The notes under the pieces are model-generated. The model saw only the letters and a list, made by a program, of their open reading frames with translations, ran no database searches and was not told the DNA's origin. The position numbers were made by a program, and so were the translations under genes. A DNA stretch of 55,258 nucleotides from Chloroflexota bacterium. Its GTDB lineage: Bacteria; Chloroflexota; Anaerolineae; Anaerolineales; Anaerolineaceae. The stretch spans positions 1-55,258 of the forward strand of contig JAMCRR010000172.1 in assembly GCA_023381565.1 (NCBI GenBank), written 5' to 3'. This document shows, piece after piece, positions 47,200-55,195 of the stretch (positions are counted from its first letter, which is position 1; the number at the start of each line of letters is the position of its first letter).

Positions 47200-47231
47200 C
47201 TACCTGCAGGCTGGCCTCCAGGTGGTTTGAT

Positions 47232-48293
47232 CTAGCGATCTCGCTGCTTCTGGAGTAAGATCACCTCCTTCCGTAAGGGTTGCCCTTTATGGAAATCACA
47301 TGAATCACGAATAACCAGTTCCGTTGGTAAAATAATGTGCCTCGGCGGCTCTGGTGAGCCTTCAATCATGCCGATCAACGTTTCAGCCGCCAACATGCCT
47401 TCTCGGATAATGGGTTGGCGGACTGTGGTAAGCGTGGGGAGAGATTGAGAAGCCTGGGGAATATCGTCAAAGCCGATCACAGCAATATCCTCAGGGATCT
47501 TCAAGCCGGTATCGTGAATGGCGCGCATTGCCCCCAGGGCCATTGAATCGCTGGCTGCAAAGACGCCATCTGGGTTGTACTCCAGCAAACGCCGCATGCA
47601 GGCATAACCGCCAGGATCGGTGAAATCGCCGAACGTGGTCAGATCTGGATCTACTGTTATGCCGCGTTCGTGGAGTGCATCCAGGTAGCCCTGGTAGCGA
47701 TCTATTCCCGCAATCACATTCTGAGGGCCGGCAATCGTCCCAATGCGCTTTCGCCCGTTTCGGATCAAGTGTAGAACTGCCTGTTGAGCTCCAATGCGGT
47801 TATCCACATCGACGTAGGAGATTTGCTGGTTCGAAAGATGCCTGCCGATGAGCACGAAAGGCAGCCGGCTTTCTGCCAGGGAATTGATGATTGGGTCGTC
47901 GTTCAATGCAGAGGAGATAATGACCCCATCGATCAAACCGCTGTATAGAATCTGCCGGATGGTGCGCCGCTCGAACTCGGGCTCTGCCAGCCAGAGCATC
48001 ACCGAATAGTCCAGCGAATTGCAGGCAGAAGAAACCCCCTGGATCAATAAAGGGAAAAAGGGATCTGTAAATAGGGAAGTAACCCCGGTTGGGATGACCA
48101 TCCCCAGCACGCGGGTCTTACCAACCGCAAGACCTCTGGCAGCCAGATTGGGCTGAAAATTGATCTTCTGGATGACTTCCAGTACTTTCTCCCGGGTAGA
48201 CTCGCTGACATTAGGCTCGTCGTTAATCACCCGAGAGACAGTCGAACGCGAAACCCCGCTGATCCTGGCGATATCTTCAAGAGTAAGAGGCAT
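47232..48293 (-). CDS. LacI-family transcriptional regulator, CelR-like
   Basis: 353 residues. LacI-type HTH LTLEDIARISGVSRSTVSRV (residues 3-22) with the hinge helix NFQPNLAARGLAVGKT, then a periplasmic-binding-protein-like effector domain (LGMVIPTG, DGVIISSALND, GFDDIPQAS, TTVRQPI). Two TGGGAGCGCT-type operators lie in its own leader, one perfect, so it autoregulates. It heads the minus-strand uptake and phosphorylase cluster. The operator identity with Thermobifida CelR suggests a cellobiose-like inducer. Confidence 0.93.
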   Translation of the reverse strand: MPLTLEDIARISGVSRSTVSRVINDEPNVSESTREKVLEVIQKINFQPNLAARGLAVGKTRVLGMVIPTGVTSLFTDPFFPLLIQGVSSACNSLDYSVMLWLAEPEFERRTIRQILYSGLIDGVIISSALNDDPIINSLAESRLPFVLIGRHLSNQQISYVDVDNRIGAQQAVLHLIRNGRKRIGTIAGPQNVIAGIDRYQGYLDALHERGITVDPDLTTFGDFTDPGGYACMRRLLEYNPDGVFAASDSMALGAMRAIHDTGLKIPEDIAVIGFDDIPQASQSLPTLTTVRQPIIREGMLAAETLIGMIEGSPEPPRHIILPTELVIRDSCDFHKGQPLRKEVILLQKQRDR

Positions 48294-48307
48294 GTGGTCC
48301 TTGATAA

Positions 48308-48321
48308 TGGGAGCGCTTTCA
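48308..48321 (-). promoter_or_regulatory. Second, imperfect LacI-type operator (O2)
   Basis: Plus-strand TGGGAGCGCTTTCA matches 12 of 14 bases of the perfect palindrome at 48411-48424. It lies 14 bp before the regulator start codon, about 90 bp from O1, a spacing that would permit looping. Confidence 0.65.
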
Positions 48322-48410
48322 GCATCCCTCAGAATTTATCGAGTAAAAATTGCGAATAATTGACTAAACCCAGGAAAATAACGGTAATTTATGTATTTTT
48401 CTAAATAAAT

Positions 48411-48424
48411 TGGGAGCGCTCCCA
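48411..48424 (-). promoter_or_regulatory. Perfect LacI/CelR-type operator (O1)
   Basis: TGGGAGCGCTCCCA is a perfect 14-bp palindrome with the central CG of LacI-family sites. It overlaps the expected transcription start, 3 bp after the -10 box. The same 14-mer is the documented CelR site in Thermobifida fusca. Confidence 0.85.
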
Positions 48425-48427
48425 TAT

Positions 48428-48456
48428 ATAATAGTGCTTTTTCGACCAATTGTCAA
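48428..48456 (-). promoter_or_regulatory. Promoter of the LacI-headed cluster
   Basis: Minus-strand TTGACA (48456-48451), 17-bp spacer, TATTAT (48433-48428). The operator O1 begins 3 bp downstream, so bound repressor would block initiation. Confidence 0.75.
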
Positions 48457-48544
48457 TAGGGAATTTGACCCTTTAGAATGCAACTTTGCCACCTCTCTGT
48501 CATCTAAGTCCTAGGAAGAAAAACCCACGAAAGGTTAACTGGAC

Positions 48545-49135
48545 GTGAACAAAACCAATCCCTCCACGAACCACATTCCAAGAGCCTCCCGCCGCTACAG
48601 GCAGAAGAAGATCGGGAACTTATTTTTCCTGGCAGGCGCGGTTTTTGTGGCGGTAGCCCTGGCAATTATTTTGTTCTCGCGATCCAATGCCCTCGGCAGC
48701 GCCGGTGTAAGGGTCGGCGCCCCGCTGGACAATTTTTCCCTGGTTGATATTCACGGTAATAAAGTGAGATTGAGCGATTACACAGGACGTCCCGTGCTGA
48801 TCAATGCCTGGGCTTCATGGTGCCCACCTTGCCGCGCAGAAATGCCTTCTTTGAACCAATACTATCAGACGTACAAAGATAGCGGGTTCGTTATTCTGGC
48901 GATCAATGACGGCGAAAGCCAATCGATCGCTTCCGATTTTGCCGGGCAGATCGGGGTCTCCTTCCCGGTGCTTCTGGATCCGGGGACACAGGAGTTGGAC
49001 CGCCTCGGCATTCACGATCTGCCCACCTCAATCCTGGTTGGGCGAGATGGGTTGGTAAAAACTATCCACATCGGCTTATTTACAACAGTATCTCTCCAGC
49101 AAGAATTAACTCCGTTTGTGGTGAAGCAGAATTGA
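48545..49135 (+). CDS. TlpA/ResA-like membrane-anchored thiol-disulfide oxidoreductase
   Basis: 196 residues from GTG at 48545. One N-terminal membrane helix (about 24-44) anchors a thioredoxin-fold domain outside the membrane. Active site C93-P-P-C96 in WASWCPPCRAE, cis-Pro loop LPTSILV. This type reduces extracytoplasmic disulfides, for example in cytochrome c maturation, but no cytochrome gene is adjacent. First gene of the redox/metal cluster, 27 bp before the NifX-like gene. Confidence 0.9.
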   Translation: MNKTNPSTNHIPRASRRYRQKKIGNLFFLAGAVFVAVALAIILFSRSNALGSAGVRVGAPLDNFSLVDIHGNKVRLSDYTGRPVLINAWASWCPPCRAEMPSLNQYYQTYKDSGFVILAINDGESQSIASDFAGQIGVSFPVLLDPGTQELDRLGIHDLPTSILVGRDGLVKTIHIGLFTTVSLQQELTPFVVKQN

Positions 49136-49162
49136 ACAGATTTCAGATAAGGATATCTTTCC

Positions 49163-49546
49163 ATGGTTAAGAAAATCGCATTCCCCACGGATGATGGAAA
49201 CACCATCAGCCCGCACCTGGGCCAAGCCCAATTTTTCCAGGTCGTCACCCTCGACGGAGACCAGATGGTGCACACTGAGATGATCGCTAAAACACAGCAC
49301 CACCATCACGATGCCCACCCGGCTGAGCACGACCACCCATCCGCACACCCGGGCCAGGAAATGTTTGCCCCCCTCGAGGGATGCCAGGTTCTGATCGCCG
49401 GCGGTATGGGCGAACCGGCATTCAACCGCATCCAGGCCTTGGGCTTGGAAGTCTACCTGACTCGACAGAAAAACATCACGCTTGCCTTGGAAGCTTACCG
49501 GGCAGGGCAGTTGGATCACGACCCTCGGCGCATTCACGTTCATTAA
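49163..49546 (+). CDS. NifX/NafY-type (dinitrogenase Fe-Mo cofactor family) protein with His-rich loop
   Basis: 127 residues with the RNase H-like fold of the family: KIAFPTDDGNTISPHLGQAQFF at the start, LEGCQVLIAGGMGEPAFNRI in the middle. Between them, residues about 48-72 are packed with His (QHHHHDAHPAEHDHPSAHPG), a probable metal-binding loop. No nitrogenase genes are present, so this is one of the many stand-alone members thought to carry metal or metal clusters. Followed 27 bp later by the thioredoxin gene. Confidence 0.85.
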   Translation: MVKKIAFPTDDGNTISPHLGQAQFFQVVTLDGDQMVHTEMIAKTQHHHHDAHPAEHDHPSAHPGQEMFAPLEGCQVLIAGGMGEPAFNRIQALGLEVYLTRQKNITLALEAYRAGQLDHDPRRIHVH

Positions 49547-49573
49547 CGACTACGACTCATCAAAAGGCAGCCC

Positions 49574-50095
49574 ATGACCAATAAGGAATTCGAAGCCAGG
49601 ATCAAAGGAAGCACTCAACCCATCGTCATCGATTTGTGGGCCCCATGGTGCGCCCCCTGCCGCGCCATGCTCCCGATTTTCAAAGAAGCTGAGAAGAAAT
49701 ACGCCGGAAAAGTAAAAGTGATGCGGATCAATGCCGACGAATCACCGGAGGTGATCCGCGCCTTGCGCGTCTTCGGCATCCCTACCGTCGTAGGATATTC
49801 ACACGGCGCAGAGATCATCCGGCGCAGCGGGGTATTATCTCCCCAGGGTTTAGACCTGATATTCGATGCAGCGATCACCGGCGAAAAACCCGCCCGCATG
49901 CCTCTCGCCCCACGCGACCGCCTCCTGCGTGGCGGAGCCGGGCTGGCGCTCCTGGCAATCGGTTGGTTTATCGGTCCATCCTGGATCCTTCTGGCGGCGG
50001 GCGCGGTCGTTCTGTTCAGCGCGGTTTATGACCGCTGCCCCATATATAAGGCAGTCGCTCCCCGTGTGGCGGCAATATTTCATAAATCCCGGTGA
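49574..50095 (+). CDS. Thioredoxin fused to a C-terminal membrane domain
   Basis: 173 residues. A complete thioredoxin domain (1-105) with WCAPC (C26, C29), cis-Pro in FGIPTV and a final helix is followed by a basic linker and two hydrophobic helices (about 117-155) ending DRCPIYKAVAP. The tail resembles the YgaP-type DUF2892 membrane segment found with rhodanese or redox domains. It would hold a cytoplasmic thioredoxin at the membrane. Lies between NifX-like and DUF302 genes on one strand. Confidence 0.85.
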   Translation: MTNKEFEARIKGSTQPIVIDLWAPWCAPCRAMLPIFKEAEKKYAGKVKVMRINADESPEVIRALRVFGIPTVVGYSHGAEIIRRSGVLSPQGLDLIFDAAITGEKPARMPLAPRDRLLRGGAGLALLAIGWFIGPSWILLAAGAVVLFSAVYDRCPIYKAVAPRVAAIFHKSR

Positions 50096-50146
50096 GCAGC
50101 AAGTACTGGTTGTATTTATAATGAGAATTATTGATGTAGAGGGAAT

Positions 50147-50563
50147 ATGACAGACTCAAAAGAAAACCAGATCGGTGTTTTTCTCGTCCTGAATGCAGAT
50201 TTTGACACCGCGCGACGCCGGACTGTGGAAGCTCTGAAAAGCGAAGGGTTCGGTGTGCTGACCGAGATCGATGTCCAGGAAACCATGCGGCAGAAACTGG
50301 GGATCAATTACCCACCACACCGCATTCTGGGTGCCTGCAACCCCTCCCTGGCGCATCAAGCTCTGAGCGTGGCTCCCGAGGTGGGGCTGCTGCTGCCCTG
50401 CAATGCGACCGTCCGGCAGCTGGCCGACGGCCGGTGTGAAGTTGCCTTCATCGATCCATTAGTCATGCTGGGTGTGATCGCCAACCCGGCATTAGCAGAG
50501 GTCGCCAAGACGGCCCGCGCCAAGCTAGACCGGGTTGCTGCAGCTCTCCGGTCAGAGAAATGA
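50147..50563 (+). CDS. DUF302 family protein
   Basis: 138 residues. The pattern DFDTARRRTVEALKSEGFGVLTEIDV, split here at the family's conserved start, then YRILGACNPSLAHQAL-like (HRILGACNPSLAHQAL here), LLLPCNATVRQL and FIDPLVMLG identify DUF302. Function unestablished; commonly found next to thiol-redox and sulfur or metal genes. One conserved cysteine in ACNP and one in PCN. Six bases separate it from the methyltransferase. Confidence 0.88.
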   Translation: MTDSKENQIGVFLVLNADFDTARRRTVEALKSEGFGVLTEIDVQETMRQKLGINYPPHRILGACNPSLAHQALSVAPEVGLLLPCNATVRQLADGRCEVAFIDPLVMLGVIANPALAEVAKTARAKLDRVAAALRSEK

Positions 50564-50569
50564 GGTTGA

Positions 50570-51133
50570 ATGAAGCACGACCGGCAATATCACGGGGGAG
50601 TTGAACGGCTGCGCTCTCCGGAGCGATTAGGGCTGTTGGATGTAGATCGCGTCGTCAATTTGTCTCTCCAGGGCATCGGCGCAAAAGAGATGCTGGATGT
50701 AGGCACAGGGTCGGCGATATTTGCCGAGGCGTTTGCCAGGCAAGGCTTAACGGCTGCGGGGGTTGACGCAAACCCCGAGATGGTTGAAGCTGCCTCCCGC
50801 TTTGTGCCGCAGGGCGAATTCCGCCTGGCCCCGGCTGAAGCTTTACCCTACCCGGATGGTTCATTCGATCTGGTCTTTATGGGGGTTGTTCTCCACGAAG
50901 CGGATGACCCGCTGAAGGCTCTGCAAGAGGCAAGGCGAGTAGCTCGCCTGCGGGTGGCTGTGCTGGAGTGGCCGGCTACAGAAGATAGCCACGGACCGCC
51001 CATGGCAGACCGCCTCACCCCCGAGCGGGTACACTCACTGGCTGGCGAGGCAGGTTTCGTTCAGATATCCACCCACCAATTACCCCACGTGAATTTATTT
51101 TTGATGGAAGTCGGCGCCGGGATTCCTGACTGA
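50570..51133 (+). CDS. SAM-dependent class I methyltransferase
   Basis: 187 residues. SAM-binding motif I LDVGTGSAIFAEAFA (residues about 43-57), acidic ribose-binding D in GVDANPEMV, motif around FDLVFMGVVLHEADDP. Methyltransferase type 11 fold; the acceptor cannot be inferred. Last gene of the redox cluster, with a 187-bp gap to the ATPase. Confidence 0.85.
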   Translation: MKHDRQYHGGVERLRSPERLGLLDVDRVVNLSLQGIGAKEMLDVGTGSAIFAEAFARQGLTAAGVDANPEMVEAASRFVPQGEFRLAPAEALPYPDGSFDLVFMGVVLHEADDPLKALQEARRVARLRVAVLEWPATEDSHGPPMADRLTPERVHSLAGEAGFVQISTHQLPHVNLFLMEVGAGIPD

Positions 51134-51255
51134 AGCTGGCGGTCGCCCGCTCTCAGGCAGCCTTTGCGCCGGGTCATCGTGGGGAACTATTCCCGCGCGG
51201 TTGCTCACAGGGCTGGTAGATCGTGAGGAAATATTTAAAGTGGAGGATTTGGTTT

Positions 51256-51261
51256 TATAAT
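51256..51261 (+). promoter_or_regulatory. Probable -10 box for the P3A ATPase
   Basis: TATAAT in an AT-rich stretch, about 60 bp before the ATG at 51321. No clear -35 box. AAGGA lies just before the start codon. Confidence 0.45.
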
Positions 51262-51320
51262 AAAGAAATTAATGATATTTATCGGTTGATGATTCCCAAA
51301 CTGGTGAAACAAGGATTTTT

Positions 51321-53636
51321 ATGGCTCTGGGATTGACCACCACTGAAGCGAAGACCCGCTCGATAAAATACGGGCCTAACGCCATACCCGAAGAAAAACC
51401 GAATCTTCTGCTCAATTTCTTAAAGAAAATGTGGGGGCCTGTCCCCTGGATGCTCGAGCTGATCGTAGTCCTTGAGCTATTTATTGGCAGGTACACCCAA
51501 TCGATCATCATCGGTTTCTTGCTGGTGTTCAATGCCTGGATCAGCTATTTCCAGGAGAAACGCGCCCACGATGCCCTGGCTTTGCTCCAACAGCGCCTGG
51601 CAATCAAGGTCAAGGTGCTCAGGGATGGCATCTGGCAGGTACTCCCTTCTCAAGAACTGGTCCCGGGAGATGTGATCCATATCCGGGTGGGAGATTTTAT
51701 CCCTGCTGACCTGCACTTGCTGGATGGGCATATCTCCGTTGACCAATCCGCCCTGACAGGCGAATCGCTGCCGGTGGAGAAAAACCCTGAGGACACTGCT
51801 TATACAGGTGGAATCGTCCAGCGTGGCGAAGCCGATGGTGAGGTCACAGCCACCGGGATCCATACGTTTTACGGCAAGACCGCCGAGTTAGTGAATACCG
51901 CAAAGACTGCCAGCCATCTGGAAACGCTCATTCTCGGGATCGTTCGCTACCTGGTGGCTGTAGACATACTCCTTGTGGTGGGCGTCCTGGTTTACACCGG
52001 AGTGAAAGGGTTCTCTTATTTCGAAGCGATTCCTTTCGCGCTGATGGTCCTGGTGGCTTCGGTTCCGGTTGCCCTACCGGCAACCTTTACCCTGGCTTCA
52101 GCCCTGGGGGCGCAGGAACTGGCCCGGAGTGGTGTCCTGGTCACCCGCCTTACCGCCATCGAAGAGGCGGCAACCATGGACGTGCTCTGCAGCGACAAGA
52201 CCGGCACGATCACCGAGAATAAACTTGCCATTTCGGCAGTCCTTCCTTACGGGTTCAATTCAGAAAGCTATGTTCTGCAGCTCGCCGCCCTGGCCTCCGA
52301 TGAATCCACCCAGGACCCAATCGATATGGCAATCTTGCAAAAAGCTCGCGAGCGCGGCCTGGTGGATGGCGGCGCAGAACGGGTTAACTTTATCCCCTTC
52401 GACCCCTTGACCAAGCGTACTGAAGCCACGGCTCAGCTTGACGGGCGTGAGGTGCGCATTATCAAAGGCATGCCGGAGATCGTCTCTGGATTGGTTTCTC
52501 CGCGTGTCGACCCTTCGGTGGATGTTGATTGCCTATCAGAGAAGGGCTACCGTGTGCTGGCAGTGGCGGCGGGAGAAAAAGAGACTCTATCGCTGGCCGG
52601 GTTGATCGGGTTATACGACCCCCCACGCGCTGATTCGAAAACCCTGATCCAGAACCTGGAATCGCTGGCGGTGCGGGTGATGATGGTCACCGGCGATGGG
52701 CTGGCAACGGCCAAAGCGATCGCCGATCAGGTCGGGTTGGGGAGCGTTGCCTGTCACGCCGATAAGCTTCGCCAGGGTCTCGCCAACGGGGACTTGAACT
52801 GCGACGTCATCGCGGGGGTTTTACCGGAGGATAAATTTAATCTGGTGCGGAGCCTGCAGAAGGCCGGACACGTGGTCGGCATGACTGGAGATGGCGTCAA
52901 CGATGCTCCCGCTTTAAAGCAGGCTGAGATCGGCATTGCCGTCTCCAATGCTACAGACGTCGCCCGCGCCGCAGCCAGCGCCGTTTTGACCAGCCCGGGA
53001 TTAAGCAACTTGCTGGATGCGGTCAAAATCGGCCGCCAGATTTACCAGCGCATGCTGACTTATACCTACAACAAGATCATCAAAACATTCCAGATTGCCC
53101 TCTTCCTCGCTCTGGGGCTTTTCGTGACCGGTATTTTTGTCACAACCCCTCGGCTTGTGGTTTTGCTGCTTTTCGCCAACGATTTCGTTACGATGTCGAT
53201 CTCATCAGATCGGGTCAGGTACTCGCACACCCCCGAGCACTGGCACATCCCCCAGCTCGTAGGCGGCTCACTGGTGATGGCAGTCGCCTGGTTGGCATTT
53301 GCATTCGGAACCCTGTTCATGGGATTGAATGTCTACCACCTGGATGTAGCAAAACTCCAAACCCTGGTATTTGCGATGTTGGTCTTTACCGGCCAGGCAA
53401 ATGTCTACCTGGTGCGCGAGCGGCGGCATTTCTGGGAGTCAAAACCCGGCAGATTGCTCCTGCTCAGCTCGCTGGGAGATATCATTGTCATCACCTTCCT
53501 CACTACCCAGGGTATTTTAATGGAGCCGATCAGCATTACCCTGGTTGGTACGCTTGTCGGATCGATTATCATCTTCGCCTTTCTGCTGGATTTCCTTAAG
53601 GTGTTGGTTTTCAAACGAATGGCGTTATCCTCCTGA
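51321..53636 (+). CDS. P3A-type proton-transporting ATPase
   Basis: 771 residues, short cytoplasmic ends, ten helices. Plasma-membrane H+-ATPase hallmarks: GPVPWMLE in M1, PVALPATFTLA in M4 (249-259), TGES in the actuator, D292 in SDKTGTITEN, GDGVNDAPALKQAEIGIAVS, and M6 LLFANDFVTMS with the Asp that binds the proton in Pma1-type pumps. Exports protons at the expense of ATP. Fully collinear with plant and fungal enzymes but without an autoinhibitory tail. Distinct from the two other P-type pumps in the window. Confidence 0.93.
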   Translation: MALGLTTTEAKTRSIKYGPNAIPEEKPNLLLNFLKKMWGPVPWMLELIVVLELFIGRYTQSIIIGFLLVFNAWISYFQEKRAHDALALLQQRLAIKVKVLRDGIWQVLPSQELVPGDVIHIRVGDFIPADLHLLDGHISVDQSALTGESLPVEKNPEDTAYTGGIVQRGEADGEVTATGIHTFYGKTAELVNTAKTASHLETLILGIVRYLVAVDILLVVGVLVYTGVKGFSYFEAIPFALMVLVASVPVALPATFTLASALGAQELARSGVLVTRLTAIEEAATMDVLCSDKTGTITENKLAISAVLPYGFNSESYVLQLAALASDESTQDPIDMAILQKARERGLVDGGAERVNFIPFDPLTKRTEATAQLDGREVRIIKGMPEIVSGLVSPRVDPSVDVDCLSEKGYRVLAVAAGEKETLSLAGLIGLYDPPRADSKTLIQNLESLAVRVMMVTGDGLATAKAIADQVGLGSVACHADKLRQGLANGDLNCDVIAGVLPEDKFNLVRSLQKAGHVVGMTGDGVNDAPALKQAEIGIAVSNATDVARAAASAVLTSPGLSNLLDAVKIGRQIYQRMLTYTYNKIIKTFQIALFLALGLFVTGIFVTTPRLVVLLLFANDFVTMSISSDRVRYSHTPEHWHIPQLVGGSLVMAVAWLAFAFGTLFMGLNVYHLDVAKLQTLVFAMLVFTGQANVYLVRERRHFWESKPGRLLLLSSLGDIIVITFLTTQGILMEPISITLVGTLVGSIIIFAFLLDFLKVLVFKRMALSS

Positions 53637-53764
53637 GCATCTCGAAAAACTCATCAGAAGTATTCGCTCCCCACGTGCAACTTTCGCTGACATCGGGCAT
53701 CTAAAGGCATGAAATTCCTGAGCGCGTAAAGCGCAGGATATAACCTGGTACGGAGGTCAACTTT

Positions 53765-54019
53765 ATGCCTGTATCAAACAAGCCGCAGCCGCGCGTGATC
53801 GTATTTACCACTCCCACTTGCACTTATTGCAACGCCACCAAGCGATACTTCCGCGAGAAAGGCGTCCATTTCAAAGAGGTCGACGTGAGCCGGGACTCTG
53901 CGGCAGCCCGCGATATGCTGCGCCGCTCGGGCCAGATGGGTGTGCCGGTAATCGACATCGGTGGAAAGATCGTCGTCGGCTTCGACCGGCCGAAGATTGA
54001 CAAATATCTAGGAATCTAA
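53765..54019 (+). CDS. Glutaredoxin-like (NrdH/Grx type) protein
   Basis: 84 residues. Active site C19-T-Y-C22 in [19 protein letters not shown]-equivalent [17 protein letters not shown]. CxYC with a conserved Gly-Phe-Asp close is typical of the small glutaredoxin-like proteins of bacteria that may lack glutathione. ACGGAGG precedes the start. Immediately upstream of groES (16 bp), same strand. Confidence 0.92.
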   Translation: MPVSNKPQPRVIVFTTPTCTYCNATKRYFREKGVHFKEVDVSRDSAAARDMLRRSGQMGVPVIDIGGKIVVGFDRPKIDKYLGI

Positions 54020-54035
54020 AATCAGGAGCGAATCT

Positions 54036-54311
54036 ATGAGCGAAGTTAAAATCGAACCGCTGGGGGCACGTGTTCTGGTCAAACCCCTGGAGCAAGAAGG
54101 CAAGACCGCCTCGGGCTTGTATCTGCCCGAAACAGCAAAAGAAAAACCGCAGACCGGGCTCGTCGTCGCCATTGGGGATGACGAAGAAATTAAACTAAAA
54201 GTAAACGATAAGATCCTTTTTGCCAAATACACCGGCACCGAGTTCAAGGTCGATGGGGTGGATTACCTGTTGATGGAATGCAACGATATCCTGGCCCGCC
54301 TTAAGAATTGA
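54036..54311 (+). CDS. groES: Co-chaperonin GroES
   Basis: 91 residues. [42 protein letters not shown] and [19 protein letters not shown] are GroES. Forms the heptameric lid of GroEL. No groEL follows; a strong terminator lies 18 bp after the stop, so groEL is elsewhere or a second copy set exists. No CIRCE element upstream; it shares a transcript with the glutaredoxin-like gene. Confidence 0.96.
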   Translation: MSEVKIEPLGARVLVKPLEQEGKTASGLYLPETAKEKPQTGLVVAIGDDEEIKLKVNDKILFAKYTGTEFKVDGVDYLLMECNDILARLKN

Positions 54312-54329
54312 ACAGTATTTCCAGAAGAA

Positions 54330-54374
54330 AACAGCCTTGAACGCGATATGACCGGCGCTCAAGGCTGTTTTTTT
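54330..54374. terminator. Bidirectional intrinsic terminator (groES / sdhD)
   Basis: AACAGCCTTGA (54330-54340) and TCAAGGCTGTT (54359-54369) form an 11-bp stem followed by seven T on the plus strand; A-rich flanks provide a shorter T tract on the minus strand. It ends both groES and the converging sdh operon. Confidence 0.9.
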
Positions 54375-54392
54375 ATTCCGGAAGTAAGACTG

Positions 54393-54773
54393 CTATCCCC
54401 CCAGCCCGCGTGCGATGATCGTTTGGATCAGCCAGATGCCGTACCCGATCGAGACTGCTCCGATCGCCATAAACCCCCAGTTCATCGCAACCAAAAAGCC
54501 CCGGGAGGGTTTCAGGTCCAACAAGATGCTGCGCAGCCCCAGCAAAGCGTGGGCCACCACGATCACCAGGAAGGTCGTTTCCAGAAGGGCAATCCCCGGT
54601 GTCGAGAGATAGGCTGCCACCTCGCGATAGCTGAGCAGCCCGTTGGGCGCCACGAGATGGTTGACCACCAGGTGGATCAAAATCAGGGTGAACACCAGCA
54701 GCCCGCTCACGATCTTCAACAGCCAGATCCAAGCATTTTCACTCGCCTTCTGCTTTGCATTAAGCTCCAGCAT
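54393..54773 (-). CDS. sdhD: Succinate dehydrogenase membrane anchor subunit
   Basis: 126 residues from ATG at 54773 (GAGGAG six bases upstream; ATG at 54779 is too close). Three helices; first KIVSGLLVFTLILIHLVV, then LVIVVAHALLGLRSILLDL with a His suited to heme b ligation. With SdhC it anchors complex II and carries electrons to quinone. Ends before the bidirectional terminator. Sequence is poorly conserved in this family; position behind sdhC supports the call. Confidence 0.82.
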   Translation of the reverse strand: MLELNAKQKASENAWIWLLKIVSGLLVFTLILIHLVVNHLVAPNGLLSYREVAAYLSTPGIALLETTFLVIVVAHALLGLRSILLDLKPSRGFLVAMNWGFMAIGAVSIGYGIWLIQTIIARGLGG

Positions 54774-54785
54774 CTCCATCTCCTC

Positions 54786-55184
54786 TCAAGCAGCGAACAT
54801 GCGCAGCGCAAAGACCAGGCCGCCGATCAAAACCAGCCCCACCACCCCCAGGAGCAGCGCCTTTTGTGCCGGTACAGCCACCCCAAACCCGTTCAGCGCC
54901 ACCCGGATGCCGTTCAGCCCATGATAGAGCACCCCCACCACCACCAGCAGCTCACCCAAAATAAAGACCGGCGAGCGGACCAGCGCCAGAAACTGCTCGT
55001 AGGCCTGCGGACCCTCGGCGAGCAGGTGGAGCACGTACAGATGTAAAAAGAGGTAGAATACCAACCCAATTCCCGCCAGCCGGTTGAGGGCGAAAGCCCA
55101 CATCCCCGGAGAGCGCCCCCACACCCGAAACCACTGCCAGAAATGACGGGGCGAGCGCACGTTAGTATCTGGTGTAGAAACCAT
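54786..55184 (-). CDS. sdhC: Succinate dehydrogenase cytochrome b556 subunit
   Basis: 132 residues, three helices. MWAFALNRLAGIGLVFYLFL cut at 20 and the following HLYVLHLL are the SdhC signature (R-L-x-G at the quinone site, His for heme), and YHGLNGIRVAL near the C terminus is typical. AGGAGG lies 6 bases before ATG at 55184. Catalytic subunits are not in the window and are expected upstream, beyond the right edge or elsewhere. Confidence 0.9.
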   Translation of the reverse strand: MVSTPDTNVRSPRHFWQWFRVWGRSPGMWAFALNRLAGIGLVFYLFLHLYVLHLLAEGPQAYEQFLALVRSPVFILGELLVVVGVLYHGLNGIRVALNGFGVAVPAQKALLLGVVGLVLIGGLVFALRMFAA

Positions 55185-55195
55185 CTATAAGCCTC

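Noticed and set aside
47007-47231. CelR-type operator in front of the binding-protein gene
   Set aside because: Only the half-site GGAGCG is found; matches elsewhere do not exceed 8 of 14.
53637-54035. CIRCE (HrcA) heat-shock element in front of groES
   Set aside because: No TTAGCACTC / GAGTGCTAA pair is present between the ATPase and groES.
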